Numbered from the stretch's first letter, positions 9,544 through 18,644 are shown. The stretch is DNA of 64,000 nucleotides from JBKPCD01 sp046727175 (GCA_046727175.1 JBKPCD010000026.1:24771-88770), one strand, 5' to 3'. Numbers and translations are program-made. The notes: a model not told the origin generated them from the letters alone.

Positions 9544-10305
9544 GTGGTCCTCGGTTTGATGCAGCCGTACTTCTTTCCCTATCTGGGGTACTTCGAGCTG
9601 CTGTACCGCGCCGATTGCTGGGTCGCGTTCGACACTGCACAGTACATTCGTCGGGGCTGGATCAATCGCAACCGCATCCTTCATCCGGTCGAGGGCTGGA
9701 CGTACATCACGATGCCCGTCCGCAAGCATCGTCGCGACACCCCGATCGCGGACATCCGGATCGCCGACGACAGCGCGTGGCGTCGCCGCATCGAGGGACA
9801 GCTTCTCCACTACCGCCGTCACGCACCCCACTTCGAGCCGGTGCTGGCGCTCGTGCGCGACTGCCTTGCCGTGGAGGAGACGTCGGTGTCACGTTTGAAT
9901 GTGGCGATCCTCGAGAAGACGTGCCGGTTCGTGGGCATCCCACTCACATCCCGCTTTCTTTCGGAGATGAACGTGAAGCTGGGACCGATCGACCAGCCAA
10001 GCGACTGGGGGCTGCGGCTGGCCGAAGCACTCCAGGTGACCGAATACGTCAACGCGCCGGGCGGTCGCGATCTCTACGATGCGGCAAAGTTCGCTGCCCA
10101 TGGTATTGGCCTAACGATTCTGAGCTCAGTGACGTGGCGGTACGACACCCCTGGCTACCGATTCGAGCCCTCGCTCTCGATTCTCGATACGTTGATGTGG
10201 AATTCGCCGGATGCTGTTCGCGAGATTCTGAACACGCGCTTGAACGCGGCGTCGAGAGCACAGCTGGCGGCACGTCGCTCGACGGCACAGGAACAGGGCA
10301 ACTGA
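9544..10305 (+). CDS. WbqC-family protein
   Basis: Recognised by the family's hallmark N-terminus LMQPYFFPYLGYFELL and FDTAQYIRRGWINRNRI. WbqC-like proteins (PF08889) occur in O-antigen and capsule loci and are thought to modify amino sugars, but their chemistry is poorly defined. The start is GTG 9544, since the motif begins six codons later and no ATG precedes it; no clear ribosome site, consistent with translational coupling to the methyltransferase ending 7 bp upstream. It converges tail to tail with the methyltransferase at 10308-11087, with only 2 bp between the stop codons. Confidence 0.9.
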   Translation: MVLGLMQPYFFPYLGYFELLYRADCWVAFDTAQYIRRGWINRNRILHPVEGWTYITMPVRKHRRDTPIADIRIADDSAWRRRIEGQLLHYRRHAPHFEPVLALVRDCLAVEETSVSRLNVAILEKTCRFVGIPLTSRFLSEMNVKLGPIDQPSDWGLRLAEALQVTEYVNAPGGRDLYDAAKFAAHGIGLTILSSVTWRYDTPGYRFEPSLSILDTLMWNSPDAVREILNTRLNAASRAQLAARRSTAQEQGN

Positions 10306-10307
10306 CT

Positions 10308-11087
10308 CTACACGGCTTCGCAGACGAGCACCTGCCGCTTGGCAGCATGGTCGAATGGGCTTCGGTCCAGATCCCCGTAGCGCTCGGACACGGCGAACCC
10401 GGCGTCGTGGAGGGCAGCGTTCACGAATTCCGGATCGTGCTGCCAGAACCGGAAGTGGCATCCGGCACGCGGGTCCTTGCCGGGAGCATCCGCCTCACAC
10501 AGAGTCCAATACAGCGAATACACGTCCGCACCGATATCGAAGCTAGAAAGTTCGTGGACGTTCAGGCGCTGACCATGCGCGTCGGTATAAGAGCGAACGA
10601 TTCTCGTGCGCGGCGCTGCGGCGATCGCCGAACGGTTCGGCTGATAAATGTCGAACGCGAATCTTCCACCGGTTCGCAGGAGTCGCCGCGCCGACCCGAG
10701 CACGAGTGCGAAGCCCTTGCTGTCGAACGCCTGCAGGCTGTGGAAGCTGCACATAGCGAGGTCGAAAGGTTCCAATGGCGGGACGTGTCTGATATCGGCT
10801 TGCATCCACGCAATCGTGGGATCCAGCATGCGGGCACGGGCGAGCATCCGCGCGGAGCCGTCGATGCCCGACACCCGGTGCGCTGCCAGTGGCGATTTCG
10901 TTCGCACGGCGGTGGCCATTGCCGCCGTTATCACGCCGGTCCCGCACGCCAGGTCCACCACCGACGTCTGTCCCGCGCCGACAAGACTGGTATAAAACGC
11001 GATGTGAGCGGTGCGGTCGCCGACCATGTCATCGTAGAAGTCGGCGATGTCCTCGTACTCCGCTGCCTCACCGCATGGCATCTGCAT
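10308..11087 (-). CDS. Class I SAM-dependent methyltransferase, on the opposite strand within the sugar cluster
   Basis: About 259 aa with a textbook motif I, VVDLACGTGVITAAMA, motif II region VSGIDGSARMLARA and the post-motif block MCSFHSLQAF. The C-terminal part (CHFRFWQHDPEF, YGDLDRSPF) is of the same style as small-molecule methyltransferases. ATG 11087 and ATG 11081 are both possible. It is divergent from the acyltransferase whose start is about 30 bp away and convergent with WbqC, so it is embedded antisense among five genes read on the plus strand. Confidence 0.88.
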   Translation of the reverse strand: MQMPCGEAAEYEDIADFYDDMVGDRTAHIAFYTSLVGAGQTSVVDLACGTGVITAAMATAVRTKSPLAAHRVSGIDGSARMLARARMLDPTIAWMQADIRHVPPLEPFDLAMCSFHSLQAFDSKGFALVLGSARRLLRTGGRFAFDIYQPNRSAIAAAPRTRIVRSYTDAHGQRLNVHELSSFDIGADVYSLYWTLCEADAPGKDPRAGCHFRFWQHDPEFVNAALHDAGFAVSERYGDLDRSPFDHAAKRQVLVCEAV

Positions 11088-11116
11088 CGCTCGCTGGGCT
11101 CATCCGGATCGCAACG

Positions 11117-12103
11117 ATGGCTGGCGACATTGTCGTGATTCCGCTCGCGGATCGAGCGCGATGGGAGGCGGCTGCCGGCGAGAGCCGTGTGCCGTCGCAC
11201 GCCTGGGAGTTCTGCGCGGCGCTGGCGGATTCGGGTCCGGCTCCCAACCTTGCTCGGATTTCGAACGCGGGCAGCCTGCTTATCATACCATTCGTCGAGC
11301 GCGGCTGGGCCGGTACGCTGGACATTACCACGATCACGACGGTCTCCGGCGCGGCCTGGTTCGACCCGGATCCCGTGTTACTCGATGGATGGAGTGAGTA
11401 TGCCCGCACGAGAGGGTGGGTTGCCGGCTACGTGCAACTGCATCCCGAGACGGATCTCTCCCGCGTGTCGAGTGCCGATCCCGGAAACTCGGTTTTCGTC
11501 GTGGACCTGCGCGCCAGCGACCTTCTTGCGGGCGCGTCAACGATCGTGCGTCGCAAGCTAAAGCGAGCGACGGCGGTCGGAGCCAGGCTCTGCGAAGATC
11601 GACACCTCATCGAAGAGGCTGTTGTCCGGCTGTACCGAGAGACCATGGTGCGGGTGCAGGCACACGACAATTACGCCTATTCGGAGCAGACGTTGCGCCG
11701 GTGGATTCGCGACCCCAAAAGTGTTGTGCTCGGCGCGAGCGCGGGCGACGGAATCGAGGCGTGCGCGCTGTTCCTGCAGCGCGACGATCAGGCAGAGTAT
11801 CACCTTGGCGCCAGCACCAGCACCGCGCGTGGCCTGCAGACCCTGCTGTTGTACGCCGGTATGCTTCGGCTCCGCGAGATGGGCGTGCGGCGGCTAAATC
11901 TCGGCGGCGGCGTCCGTCATGGTGATGGCCTCTTCCAGTTCAAGGCGAAGTTCGGAGGGCAGGAGCGCGTTCTTCATGCGGTTCGGCAGATCTATCGACC
12001 CGATCTCTACCGTCGCCTGATTGAGGACGCCTTCGTGTCGCCTGGCGAAACCTGGTTCCCGGCTTACCGCGCTTGGCGGCGTGCGGGACCCTTTCGCGAG
12101 TAG
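11117..12103 (+). CDS. FemAB/GNAT-type acyltransferase
   Basis: Peptidoglycan-bridge/BioF2-like GNAT superfamily protein. The best-conserved part is the second GNAT domain: VRRKLKRATAVGARL, LYRETMVRVQAHDNYAYSEQ, then the acyl-CoA or aminoacyl-tRNA-binding core YHLGASTSTARGLQTLLLYA and the C-terminal LNLGGGVRHGDGLFQFKAKF. The frame is open from 10889, but upstream codons are an antisense image of the neighbouring methyltransferase; the product plausibly starts at ATG 11117 (MAGDIVVIPL), with ATG 11075 as alternative. Next to a sugar aminotransferase, N-acylation of the amino sugar is the simplest role. This is inferred from context. Confidence 0.82.
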   Translation: MAGDIVVIPLADRARWEAAAGESRVPSHAWEFCAALADSGPAPNLARISNAGSLLIIPFVERGWAGTLDITTITTVSGAAWFDPDPVLLDGWSEYARTRGWVAGYVQLHPETDLSRVSSADPGNSVFVVDLRASDLLAGASTIVRRKLKRATAVGARLCEDRHLIEEAVVRLYRETMVRVQAHDNYAYSEQTLRRWIRDPKSVVLGASAGDGIEACALFLQRDDQAEYHLGASTSTARGLQTLLLYAGMLRLREMGVRRLNLGGGVRHGDGLFQFKAKFGGQERVLHAVRQIYRPDLYRRLIEDAFVSPGETWFPAYRAWRRAGPFRE

Positions 12104-12190
12104 GCGCCGAAAAGCCGTGACGAACTCGAGCGTAGTGCCGTCGCGATTGCAGAGCCGGAGGTCTGCGGATACACTCGTCGCATCGTTCAC

Positions 12191-13417
12191 ATGATGGGTG
12201 CTTCCTTGCGATCTACATTGGTACGGTCGGGCTGCGAACTCGCGCTCGTGAGCGGTGTTCCGGCCTTCGCGACCGCTCTCATGACAGGCAGGCCTAACGT
12301 TCTGCAACCGGACAGGACCGCGTCGCTGATTGTCTCGGCGATGCGGCGCAATTGGCTCACCAATGATGGTCCCCTGGTGCAGGAGCTCGAAGCACGTTTC
12401 GCTGCATTCCAGGGTGTGAAGCACTGTGTCGCCGTTGCCAATGCCACGCTCGGCCTCCAGCTCGCCGCCAGGGCGCTCGGAATGACCGGCGAGATCCTGA
12501 TGCCGGCGTTCACGTTCATCGGCACAGCACATGCGCTGGCCTGGATCGGCTTGCGGCCGGTGTTCTGCGACGTGTCTCGCGAAACACACACGCTCGACCC
12601 CCAGTGTGTCGAGGATGCGATCACGAGCGCGACCGGAGGCATCCTCGGTGTGCACATCTGGGGGCAGCCATGCGACGTCGAAGGTCTGCAACGGGTCGCC
12701 CATCGTCGTGGCGTGCCACTGCTGTTCGACGCTGCGCACGCCACCGGCAGCAGCTACCGTTCCATTCGCCTTGGCGGGTTTGGTGACGGGGAAGTGTTCA
12801 GCCTGCACGCGACCAAGTCGATCAACGGTCTTGAAGGCGGCATGGTAGCCACCAACGATCGCGGCCTGGCCGAACGCGTCCGCCTGCTGCGAAACTTCGG
12901 GTTCGTAGGCGAGGACACCGTGAGCGGCATCGGCATCAACGCCAAGATGAACGAGTTCTCCGCCGCCATGGCGCTCGCTAATCTCGAATGCTACGACCGG
13001 CTGCATGCGCACGACCGCGACATTCACGGGGCATACCGTCAGGGCCTAGCCGGACTCGACGGCATCGCCCTGCAGGAGTGCCGGCCCGATTGCGCGAGGT
13101 GCGATCACTACGCCGTCCTCTCTGTATCGGAGACAGCGGCTATCGGGTCCGAAGCGCTTCGCCGGGTGCTGGCCGCCGAAAACGTCGTGGCACGCCGGTA
13201 CTTTTTCCCGGGCTGCCATCGCTCGCCGCCCTACGACCGGTCGGAACATCGGAACCTGCCGATCAGCGACAAGTTATGCCGAACTGTCATGCAGCTGCCG
13301 ACCGGCCTGCAACTGACGCGCGATGACGCGGCAAAGATCGCAGCAATCGTCGCTCACGCCTGTGAGCATGCGGACGAGGTCAAGGCGATTCTTGCGGCCC
13401 GCGACACCGAGCGATGA
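12191..13417 (+). CDS. DegT/DnrJ/EryC1-type PLP-dependent sugar aminotransferase
   Basis: Converts a keto-sugar nucleotide to an amino sugar. The N-terminal substrate-loop signature RRNWLTNDGPLVQELE is followed by HCVAVANATLGLQLA (phosphate-binding region), DAAHATG around residue 180 (Asp contacting the PLP ring nitrogen) and FSLHATKSINGLEGG with the Schiff-base Lys at about residue 209. A typical ~400-residue length. The start is uncertain between ATG 12191 and internal GTG 12248: the block SGVPAFATAL before TGRPNV belongs to the family, so the long form is kept. Its stop overlaps the next gene's start by ATGA, indicating coupling to the glycosyltransferase. Confidence 0.93.
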   Translation: MMGASLRSTLVRSGCELALVSGVPAFATALMTGRPNVLQPDRTASLIVSAMRRNWLTNDGPLVQELEARFAAFQGVKHCVAVANATLGLQLAARALGMTGEILMPAFTFIGTAHALAWIGLRPVFCDVSRETHTLDPQCVEDAITSATGGILGVHIWGQPCDVEGLQRVAHRRGVPLLFDAAHATGSSYRSIRLGGFGDGEVFSLHATKSINGLEGGMVATNDRGLAERVRLLRNFGFVGEDTVSGIGINAKMNEFSAAMALANLECYDRLHAHDRDIHGAYRQGLAGLDGIALQECRPDCARCDHYAVLSVSETAAIGSEALRRVLAAENVVARRYFFPGCHRSPPYDRSEHRNLPISDKLCRTVMQLPTGLQLTRDDAAKIAAIVAHACEHADEVKAILAARDTER

Positions 13418-14319
13418 AGTTCGCGGCCCTTGTGGGCGTCAAGGACGAGGCCGAGCTCATCGGCGCCTGCATTTCGCACCTTCGAAACGTCGGCGTCGAT
13501 CAGATCGTCGTCTCGGATTACGGGTCCACTGACGGCACACTCGACATCCTTGCGGATGAACACCGAGCCGGTGATGTGTTGGTGGAATCAGTGGACGTCT
13601 CGACCGTCCCCGACTACGACACGTGGTCCGTTCGAGAGGCGGCGCTCGCGGCGTCGACCGGCGCCGACTGGGTCCTCTTCCTGGATGCCGACGAATTCTG
13701 GATTCCGGCGTCAGGGTCGCTGCGCACCTGCCGCTGCCTGCTCGAAGGCGATGTCCTTGCCGTCGATCGCTTCAATGTTGGCCTGACCTCGCGCCAGCGA
13801 TCGATACCGCCCACGTTATGGCTGGAGCGTCACGACGATCTCCTTCTGTTCACGACAATGCCTTCGCACTTTCGACAATATGTCGAGAACCATCCGGAGG
13901 TTCCGTTCATCACACTGATGCCAGGAGCGAAGGTCATGGCGCGTCCGCGCGCGATTGCGGGCCTTGCTCCCGGGTCTCATGACGTACGTGAACAATCGGC
14001 GGACCAATCCATCAGGCGGTTTGCGGCGGCAGATCTGCTCATCGCCCACGTGCCCTTTTCGACGGCGGAGCGGTTCGCGCGAAAGCTCTACAACATCCGC
14101 GCAGAGCTGACCCAGAACCCGGCGTGTTACTACGATGATCTCGCCTGGCACTGGAAGCGGTGGTCGGCGATGAGCGATCGCGACGCGATCGGCCGCGAAT
14201 TTGCGAGCCAGATGCTGGACGATGAGGAACTCGCTCGCCTCAGGCAAAGCAAGGTTGTGCGATCTGCACGGGAGATCTTCGAAGAGCGGCTGAAATCAAC
14301 GCTGGATGTACGACTCTAG
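13414..14319 (+). CDS. Family 2 glycosyltransferase
   Basis: GT-A fold glycosyltransferase of about 301 aa. FAALVGVKDEAELIGACISH starts the Rossmann-like domain, IVVSDYGSTDGTLDI is the nucleotide-binding turn, and WVLFLDADEFW carries the metal-binding DxD (DAD). HVPFSTAERFARKL and DDLAWHWKRW follow in the C-terminal part, as in GT2_4-type enzymes that transfer sugars to surface glycans. Translationally coupled (4-bp ATGA overlap) to the DegT aminotransferase, so it probably transfers the amino sugar made by its neighbours. Confidence 0.9.
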   Translation: MKFAALVGVKDEAELIGACISHLRNVGVDQIVVSDYGSTDGTLDILADEHRAGDVLVESVDVSTVPDYDTWSVREAALAASTGADWVLFLDADEFWIPASGSLRTCRCLLEGDVLAVDRFNVGLTSRQRSIPPTLWLERHDDLLLFTTMPSHFRQYVENHPEVPFITLMPGAKVMARPRAIAGLAPGSHDVREQSADQSIRRFAAADLLIAHVPFSTAERFARKLYNIRAELTQNPACYYDDLAWHWKRWSAMSDRDAIGREFASQMLDDEELARLRQSKVVRSAREIFEERLKSTLDVRL

Positions 14320-14655
14320 GCTGCGTTTCAGGGCGCCATTCGGCTCATCGAAAGCCGCGTCAGGGTCGCGCGCGTGTCGGTTTGCATCGCTGAGGCAAGC
14401 GGCGCCGGGAAGCTGGCGAAACGCGCAAGCGAACGGCCGGGCTGTCTCGGCCTGGCATTAATCGATTCTCGCGGGCGGGAAGAAGCCATCGACGTGTCAA
14501 AAGCCTCTGCGGAGGGAGCCAGCACGCGGGCCGCAACGTGAAGTGACGCCTGCAGCCACGTCAGATTTACAACCCGAGAGCCGAGCCGGCCAGGTCGCGG
14601 CGAAGGATTGACGCGGGTTGATGGCGCGAGGCGAGAAGCTTAGGTCTGCGTCGGC
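14320..14655. other. Intergenic stretch without a supported gene
   Basis: About 336 bases between the glycosyltransferase and a decayed permease. No protein family, RNA or clear repeat was recognised on either strand. Confidence 0.5.
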
Positions 14656-15218
14656 TTATTCCTGGCGGAGCGTCTGCGTCGGATCGAGGCGCGCGGCGCG
14701 CGTGTCTGGAATCGAGGCGGCCACCAGGCAGGCCGCGATGATGATCAGCAGACTCACGGCGTAAGAGAGCGGATCGAGAACGTGAACGATCTTCCCGATG
14801 CCGGCGGCGGCCGGTGTCGCCAGCAGGACCGCCGCCAGTCCGGCGGCTGAACCGCAGCCGATGAAAAGGCCGACGCCGACGGGCCGGATCGACTGCGACA
14901 CGACCAACCGCGTAACATCTCGAGTAGTCGCACCAAGCGCCATCCGCACGCCGATTTCCCTGGTGCGCTGCTCAACGAGGTACGACAGCACGCTGAACAG
15001 GCCGACAGGGTCAGCGCCAGCGCCAGCCCGCCGAGGACGGCCGTCAACCAGAACGCAATCCGCAGGAAGTAGGTGTCCATCCCGGCCAGCGTCCGCATGG
15101 TCACAACCTGCCGGCCCATGTTGGGATCGATTGTGGTCAATCGATTGAGGAGCGTCTGCCGTGCGAGTTCAGGATCGCCATGGACACGGGCGAAACGAGG
15201 AACCGGCGGACCGGCATC
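14656..15218 (-). pseudogene. ADOP/MacB-type ABC transporter permease, truncated and frameshifted
   Basis: The C-terminal ~185 residues of an acidobacterial duplicated-orphan-permease (FtsX/MacB fold). The upstream part reads GDPELARQTLLNRLTTIDPN and TYFLRIAFWLTAVLGGLALAL, then the frame breaks near 15000: one base missing in TCGGCCTG shifts LALTLS(GLFSVLSY) out of frame. In the other frame the text resumes as LSYLVEQRTREIGVRMALGA with two more membrane helices and the diagnostic tail RAARLDPTQTLRQE. The N-terminal ~600 residues are missing; the homology begins immediately next to the stop of the neighbouring gene at 15222. A dead remnant, one of several ADOP pieces here. Confidence 0.88.
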
Positions 15219-15221
15219 GAT

Positions 15222-16553
15222 CTACGGCTGATACGTCACGCCGACACGAACGATCGGACCCGCGTGCAGCCGCTCCCCGCGGACGAATCCGTCCGATTTG
15301 TAGCCTACCTCCACAAGAACCCCTGCACGCGTAACCGAGCCCGGGTCGCGTCCGAACGGAATCCGCGCGGTCGCGGTGCCGAGCGCGCCGGTCATGAATG
15401 TCTGCGCGTTCGGCGACACGTCGAGCGCCGGCTGGCGCCAGACCCTGACCGCGATGTCTCCGCGGAGCCAGGGTCGCTGCACAACGTTCGTCGCCGCGAC
15501 ACCGACATCCCACGAGTGCTCCCGTCCGGTGTCGCCGACGCCGACCGACAGGCTGGTCAGTCGGTTGTGCGTGACAAAGTTGTGCTCCGTGGTCACGGCG
15601 GTGCCATACGGCGTCATCTCGAACCGCAGTGCCGGTGAATACTGCACGCCGTGCGGCAGCCGAATCATCGGCACCGCGCCCGACGTCCGCCCGCGGACCA
15701 TATACGACACTGCCCACGCGTAGCCCGCGTAGCCCAGCATCGGGTCGGCGAGCATCAGCAGCGCGCGGCGCTTGAGCGTCGACGCTGACAACGGCGTGCA
15801 GACGGGCGGATCGCAGTCGTCGTTGAAGTCGAGGAGAAACGATTTGACGTCGTGTCCCTCCGGTGACTGCGGCGATACGCTGCGAATGTAGCGAAGGCCG
15901 TCGAGGCGCGATTCGAGGTAGAGCCACGCTTCACGGTAGTGGAAGGCGCCAGCCGTGAGCGCCTGCGAGCCAATGTGATCTGCCAGCACGTTCTGCGCTT
16001 CGATGCCTGCCGCATCGATACCGAGCACGTCGGCGCGGGTCACCTCGAGGTCACCGCGAAACTCGGTCACGGCGCCGCCGGGGCCGTAAGGGATCGGCAC
16101 GTCGAAGCCGTAGCTGATGCCGTGCGCGTTGATTTCGCGCAGACGCGCGCCGTGGCCGAACACCTCATGCCCCAGCACCATGAGGAAGTGGTCCTGCGGC
16201 AGGTCCAAGCCGTACCACTTTCCGAGGCGGTAGGCGATCCCGAGCACGTGCTTCGCCTTCGTCGATTCGTCGAAGCGCGACGGCGCCAGCCATCGATCCT
16301 CGAGGTCGGCGGCCGCCCGCTCGATCGTCAGGAGATCGGTGGTACCGGCTGCAGGCGTCATGTCGCGATCGAGGACCACGACATACGGCCGATCGTCCTG
16401 CGCCACGGCGACGTGCGCACAAAGCACCTGGACCGAAGCGAGCCAAACTGCGGCGATGGCGGGCCTCAGATCCAAGAGCCGAAATGGCCCCACATTCTGA
16501 GACCTTGAGCGAAACTTCGATCTCGGCAAGGCAGTATTGTTTGTCGCCCTCAT
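15222..16553 (-). CDS. Exported protein with HEVFGHG metalloprotease-like motif and barrel-like C-terminus
   Basis: About 443 aa, family not recognised. A hydrophobic export segment (AIAAVWLASVQVLCAHVAVAQ) lies roughly 30 residues in, so the true start may be the in-frame GTG near 16493 rather than ATG 16553. The striking motif is MVLGHEVFGHGARL: His-Glu-x-x-Gly-His resembles the HExxH zinc site of metallopeptidases, followed by FRGDLEVTRADVLG, where Glu or Asp could provide the third ligand. The last ~160 residues alternate hydrophobic and polar residues (LTSLSVGVGD, WDVGVAATNVV, RAGVLVEVGYKSDG) as in outer-membrane barrels and end VRVGVTYQP. A surface-anchored metalloprotease is a hypothesis only. 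Confidence 0.75.
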   Translation of the reverse strand: MRATNNTALPRSKFRSRSQNVGPFRLLDLRPAIAAVWLASVQVLCAHVAVAQDDRPYVVVLDRDMTPAAGTTDLLTIERAAADLEDRWLAPSRFDESTKAKHVLGIAYRLGKWYGLDLPQDHFLMVLGHEVFGHGARLREINAHGISYGFDVPIPYGPGGAVTEFRGDLEVTRADVLGIDAAGIEAQNVLADHIGSQALTAGAFHYREAWLYLESRLDGLRYIRSVSPQSPEGHDVKSFLLDFNDDCDPPVCTPLSASTLKRRALLMLADPMLGYAGYAWAVSYMVRGRTSGAVPMIRLPHGVQYSPALRFEMTPYGTAVTTEHNFVTHNRLTSLSVGVGDTGREHSWDVGVAATNVVQRPWLRGDIAVRVWRQPALDVSPNAQTFMTGALGTATARIPFGRDPGSVTRAGVLVEVGYKSDGFVRGERLHAGPIVRVGVTYQP

Positions 16554-16600
16554 GTTGGCGGTTTTGCCGGCGGTGCGTAACAGCTCATCCGTGCTCGCCG

Positions 16601-16804
16601 AATCTCAGAAGGCACCCGCACATCGTGACGATTCACGATAGTGGCGAGGCAGCGATCCGTCATTTCATCGTGATGGAGCTCATCAAAGGTCGCAGGCTGC
16701 GGGCACTGGCGCCAGAATACCCTCCCTTCGAATCAGTCGTGCAATGGTGCGGGCAGGTCGCCGGTGCGCTGGCTGCCGCCCATGCGGCGGGGATCCGCTT
16801 GTAA
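16601..16804 (+). pseudogene. Ser/Thr protein kinase N-lobe fragment
   Basis: A short frame reads RRHPHIVTIHDSGEA, FIVMELIKGRRLRAL and VAGALAAAHAAGI, which is the alphaC/beta4-5/alphaE part of a bacterial Ser/Thr kinase. It stops exactly where HRDLKPEN should follow (GIRL then stop) and has no P-loop upstream. It is a relic of a kinase gene, not a functional gene. Confidence 0.72.
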
Positions 16805-16825
16805 CGGGCGACGAGCGGCCGACTC

Positions 16826-17215
16826 CTACTGTACGACCACTGACGCCACCATCCCGGTGTGCAACGTGCAGTGATACGGGAACGTGCCGCGCGTGTTGAA
16901 CGTGAAGCTGAACTTCGCGCCGGGGGCGATGTTGCCCGAGTCGAACGCGCCGCTGTCGCTCGTCGACGTGTGCGGGATCGTGTCGTTGTTCGTCCAGGTG
17001 ACCGTCGACCCCGCGGTGATCATCACCGGATTCGGCATGTAAGCCGCGCTGCCGGCGGTTCGCGCGCCCACGGGAATGCTCACGTTGGCGGTCGTGGTCG
17101 TCGGCGTCGGCGTCGGCGTCGGGCTCGGCGACGGCGCAGGAGTGGAGGATCCACCGCCGCATGCACCAATCACCGCCAGCGCGCCCGAGAGAACGGCCAG
17201 TCGCAACTTCCTCAT
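16826..17215 (-). CDS. Cupredoxin (plastocyanin-like) lipoprotein
   Basis: About 129 aa, a blue-copper electron carrier anchored to a membrane by lipid. Start at ATG 17215, preceded by GAAGGAG at about 10 nt. The signal peptide ends in a lipobox (VIGA^C), then a Pro/Thr linker (TPAPSPSPTPTPTPTTTT) and one cupredoxin domain: VMITAGSTVTWTNNDTIPHT supplies the first His, and FPYHCTLHTGM provides the Cys, second His and Met ligands of a type 1 site. All four ligands are present, so the protein should bind copper. Neighbours are relics, so no redox partner can be named. Confidence 0.92.
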   Translation of the reverse strand: MRKLRLAVLSGALAVIGACGGGSSTPAPSPSPTPTPTPTTTTANVSIPVGARTAGSAAYMPNPVMITAGSTVTWTNNDTIPHTSTSDSGAFDSGNIAPGAKFSFTFNTRGTFPYHCTLHTGMVASVVVQ

Positions 17216-17652
17216 GGCGTTTGTGCTCCTTCGCCGGAGAGATAGCAACGGTGCTGCCCGAACGGCGGCGCGGCGTCCCGGCCGTTTTTTGCGCACCGTG
17301 GCAACAGCCGGGTTACGTAGGACGGATCTCTTTACTCGTTTCGTCGCCCGCTCGATCGCTTCGCTTCGGATCTGTGAGTACACGTTCCAGATCTCGCCGC
17401 GGGGGGCCAGATTCCCGTGCTGCAGTTAGATGAGGCTGGGCATGCGCGGAGCACCGGCGTCCCGAGGAGAGGGCGCCCTCCAGTGGCTCATCCGTCGAGG
17501 AAGAAAGCGCGGGTCACGCCCTCCGACCTAGGCGGCCATTGTGAGAATGCCCTCAAGTGTCATCAGGCCGAGAAAGCGCGTCGCATATGACGCTACCGGT
17601 CCAACACACGGTGGCCACTAACCAGGATTGGCGACAAAGCCGGCGCAGGGCA
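17216..17652. other. Non-coding stretch upstream of the cupredoxin gene
   Basis: It holds the leader of the cupredoxin gene and the tail-side spacer of the membrane protein at 17653. I see no supported gene. A GC-rich segment followed by six T at about 17284-17289 lies in the cupredoxin leader and does not form a convincing terminator. Confidence 0.45.
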
Positions 17653-18090
17653 TCAAGTAAACCAGGCGGGCTCCTTGCGAATGGAGATGGCTTGAGCGAC
17701 CGTCACACCGGTCACACGCACGCCCGGCTCCGGCTTGCGACTCTGAGCGGCGGCATTCGCAAGACCACCGGCGCAGGCGAGCGTCGCCAGCAACACCACG
17801 GCGACTCTCGACCGTGAGATGCTGGCACACAGCCAGCCGCCAAAGAGTGCACCGAGTATTCCGACGAACACCGCGTAGATATTGAACGCCGGCGTAGTGG
17901 CAAAGAGCCCAGGTTTCAGGACCGCGTCGAGGCCGAGCGCGAACCACGGCGCGATGCTCAGCGCGAGTACGCCGACTGACATGACGAGGAATGCGACGAT
18001 CGTTCCGAAGAAAACTCGGACTTTTGCCACGATGTGACGGCCCCACCATCGTAGACCGTCATGGTCCTGATTTGCAGATTCTCCGGTCAT
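17653..18090 (-). CDS. Small multi-pass membrane protein, unknown function
   Basis: About 145 aa with three likely membrane segments: VFFGTIVAFLVMSVGVLALS, IYAVFVGILGALFGGWLCA and VAVVLLATLACAGGLANAA, and a short hydrophilic C-terminus. No family recognised. The start is uncertain: ATG 18090 is given, but GTG 18117 and an in-frame GTG downstream are possible, none with a good ribosome site. Divergent from the DUF1801 gene at 18153. Confidence 0.62.
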   Translation of the reverse strand: MTGESANQDHDGLRWWGRHIVAKVRVFFGTIVAFLVMSVGVLALSIAPWFALGLDAVLKPGLFATTPAFNIYAVFVGILGALFGGWLCASISRSRVAVVLLATLACAGGLANAAAQSRKPEPGVRVTGVTVAQAISIRKEPAWFT

Positions 18091-18152
18091 CGGCGACGGA
18101 ACGCGGGCATAAACCACTCAATGTATACTCGCGTCGGTTCAGGAGGGACGTG

Positions 18153-18644
18153 ATGCGAGCAGCGTCCAGGCGTGCCCCGGATGACAACCCGCAGACGCAG
18201 GTCGCGTCATTCATCGCCAAGTTTGGAGAGAAAGACCAACTGCTGATTCGTGCGGTCAGAAGAGCCGTGCGCAAGCGGCTGCCCACAGCTAACGAACTCG
18301 TCTACGACAACTACAACTTTTTCGTCATCGGGTACTCCCCTACCGAACGGCCTTCGGACGCCATCATCTCCATCGCCGCCCGCGCGAATGGCATCGGCCT
18401 TTGCTTCATTCATGGCGCGCGGTTGCCCGATCCGGAGCGGCTTCTCCAGGGCTCCGGCAACCAGACGCGGTTCATCCGACTGCAGTCTGCGAGCGAGCTC
18501 GCGCGACCTGAGGTCGAAGCGCTCGTCGCCGCCGCGATCAAACAGGCAAAGACACCTCTGCCCACAACCGGACGCGGTCGACTCATCGTCCGCTCGGTCT
18601 CTGCGAAACAGCGGCCCCGCCGGAAACCCGCGACTCGAGACTGA
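18153..18644 (+). CDS. DUF1801-domain protein
   Basis: About 163 aa. ATG 18153 follows a strong AGGAGG at 6 nt spacing. The DUF1801 (YdhG-like) signature is visible as VRRAVRKRLPTANELVYDNY followed by NFFVIGYSPTERPSDAIISI and the C-terminal LCFIHGARLPDPERLLQGSG with FIRLQSASEL. The C-terminus is a basic tail rich in Arg and Lys. The fold is known; the function of the family is not settled. A single gene, divergent from the membrane protein at 17653-18090. Confidence 0.85.
   Translation: MRAASRRAPDDNPQTQVASFIAKFGEKDQLLIRAVRRAVRKRLPTANELVYDNYNFFVIGYSPTERPSDAIISIAARANGIGLCFIHGARLPDPERLLQGSGNQTRFIRLQSASELARPEVEALVAAAIKQAKTPLPTTGRGRLIVRSVSAKQRPRRKPATRD

Noticed and set aside
9615..11138. Plus-strand frame of 507 codons overlapping WbqC and the antisense methyltransferase
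   Set aside because: Out of frame with the clear WbqC signature and composed of Arg/Gly/Ala-rich nonsense.
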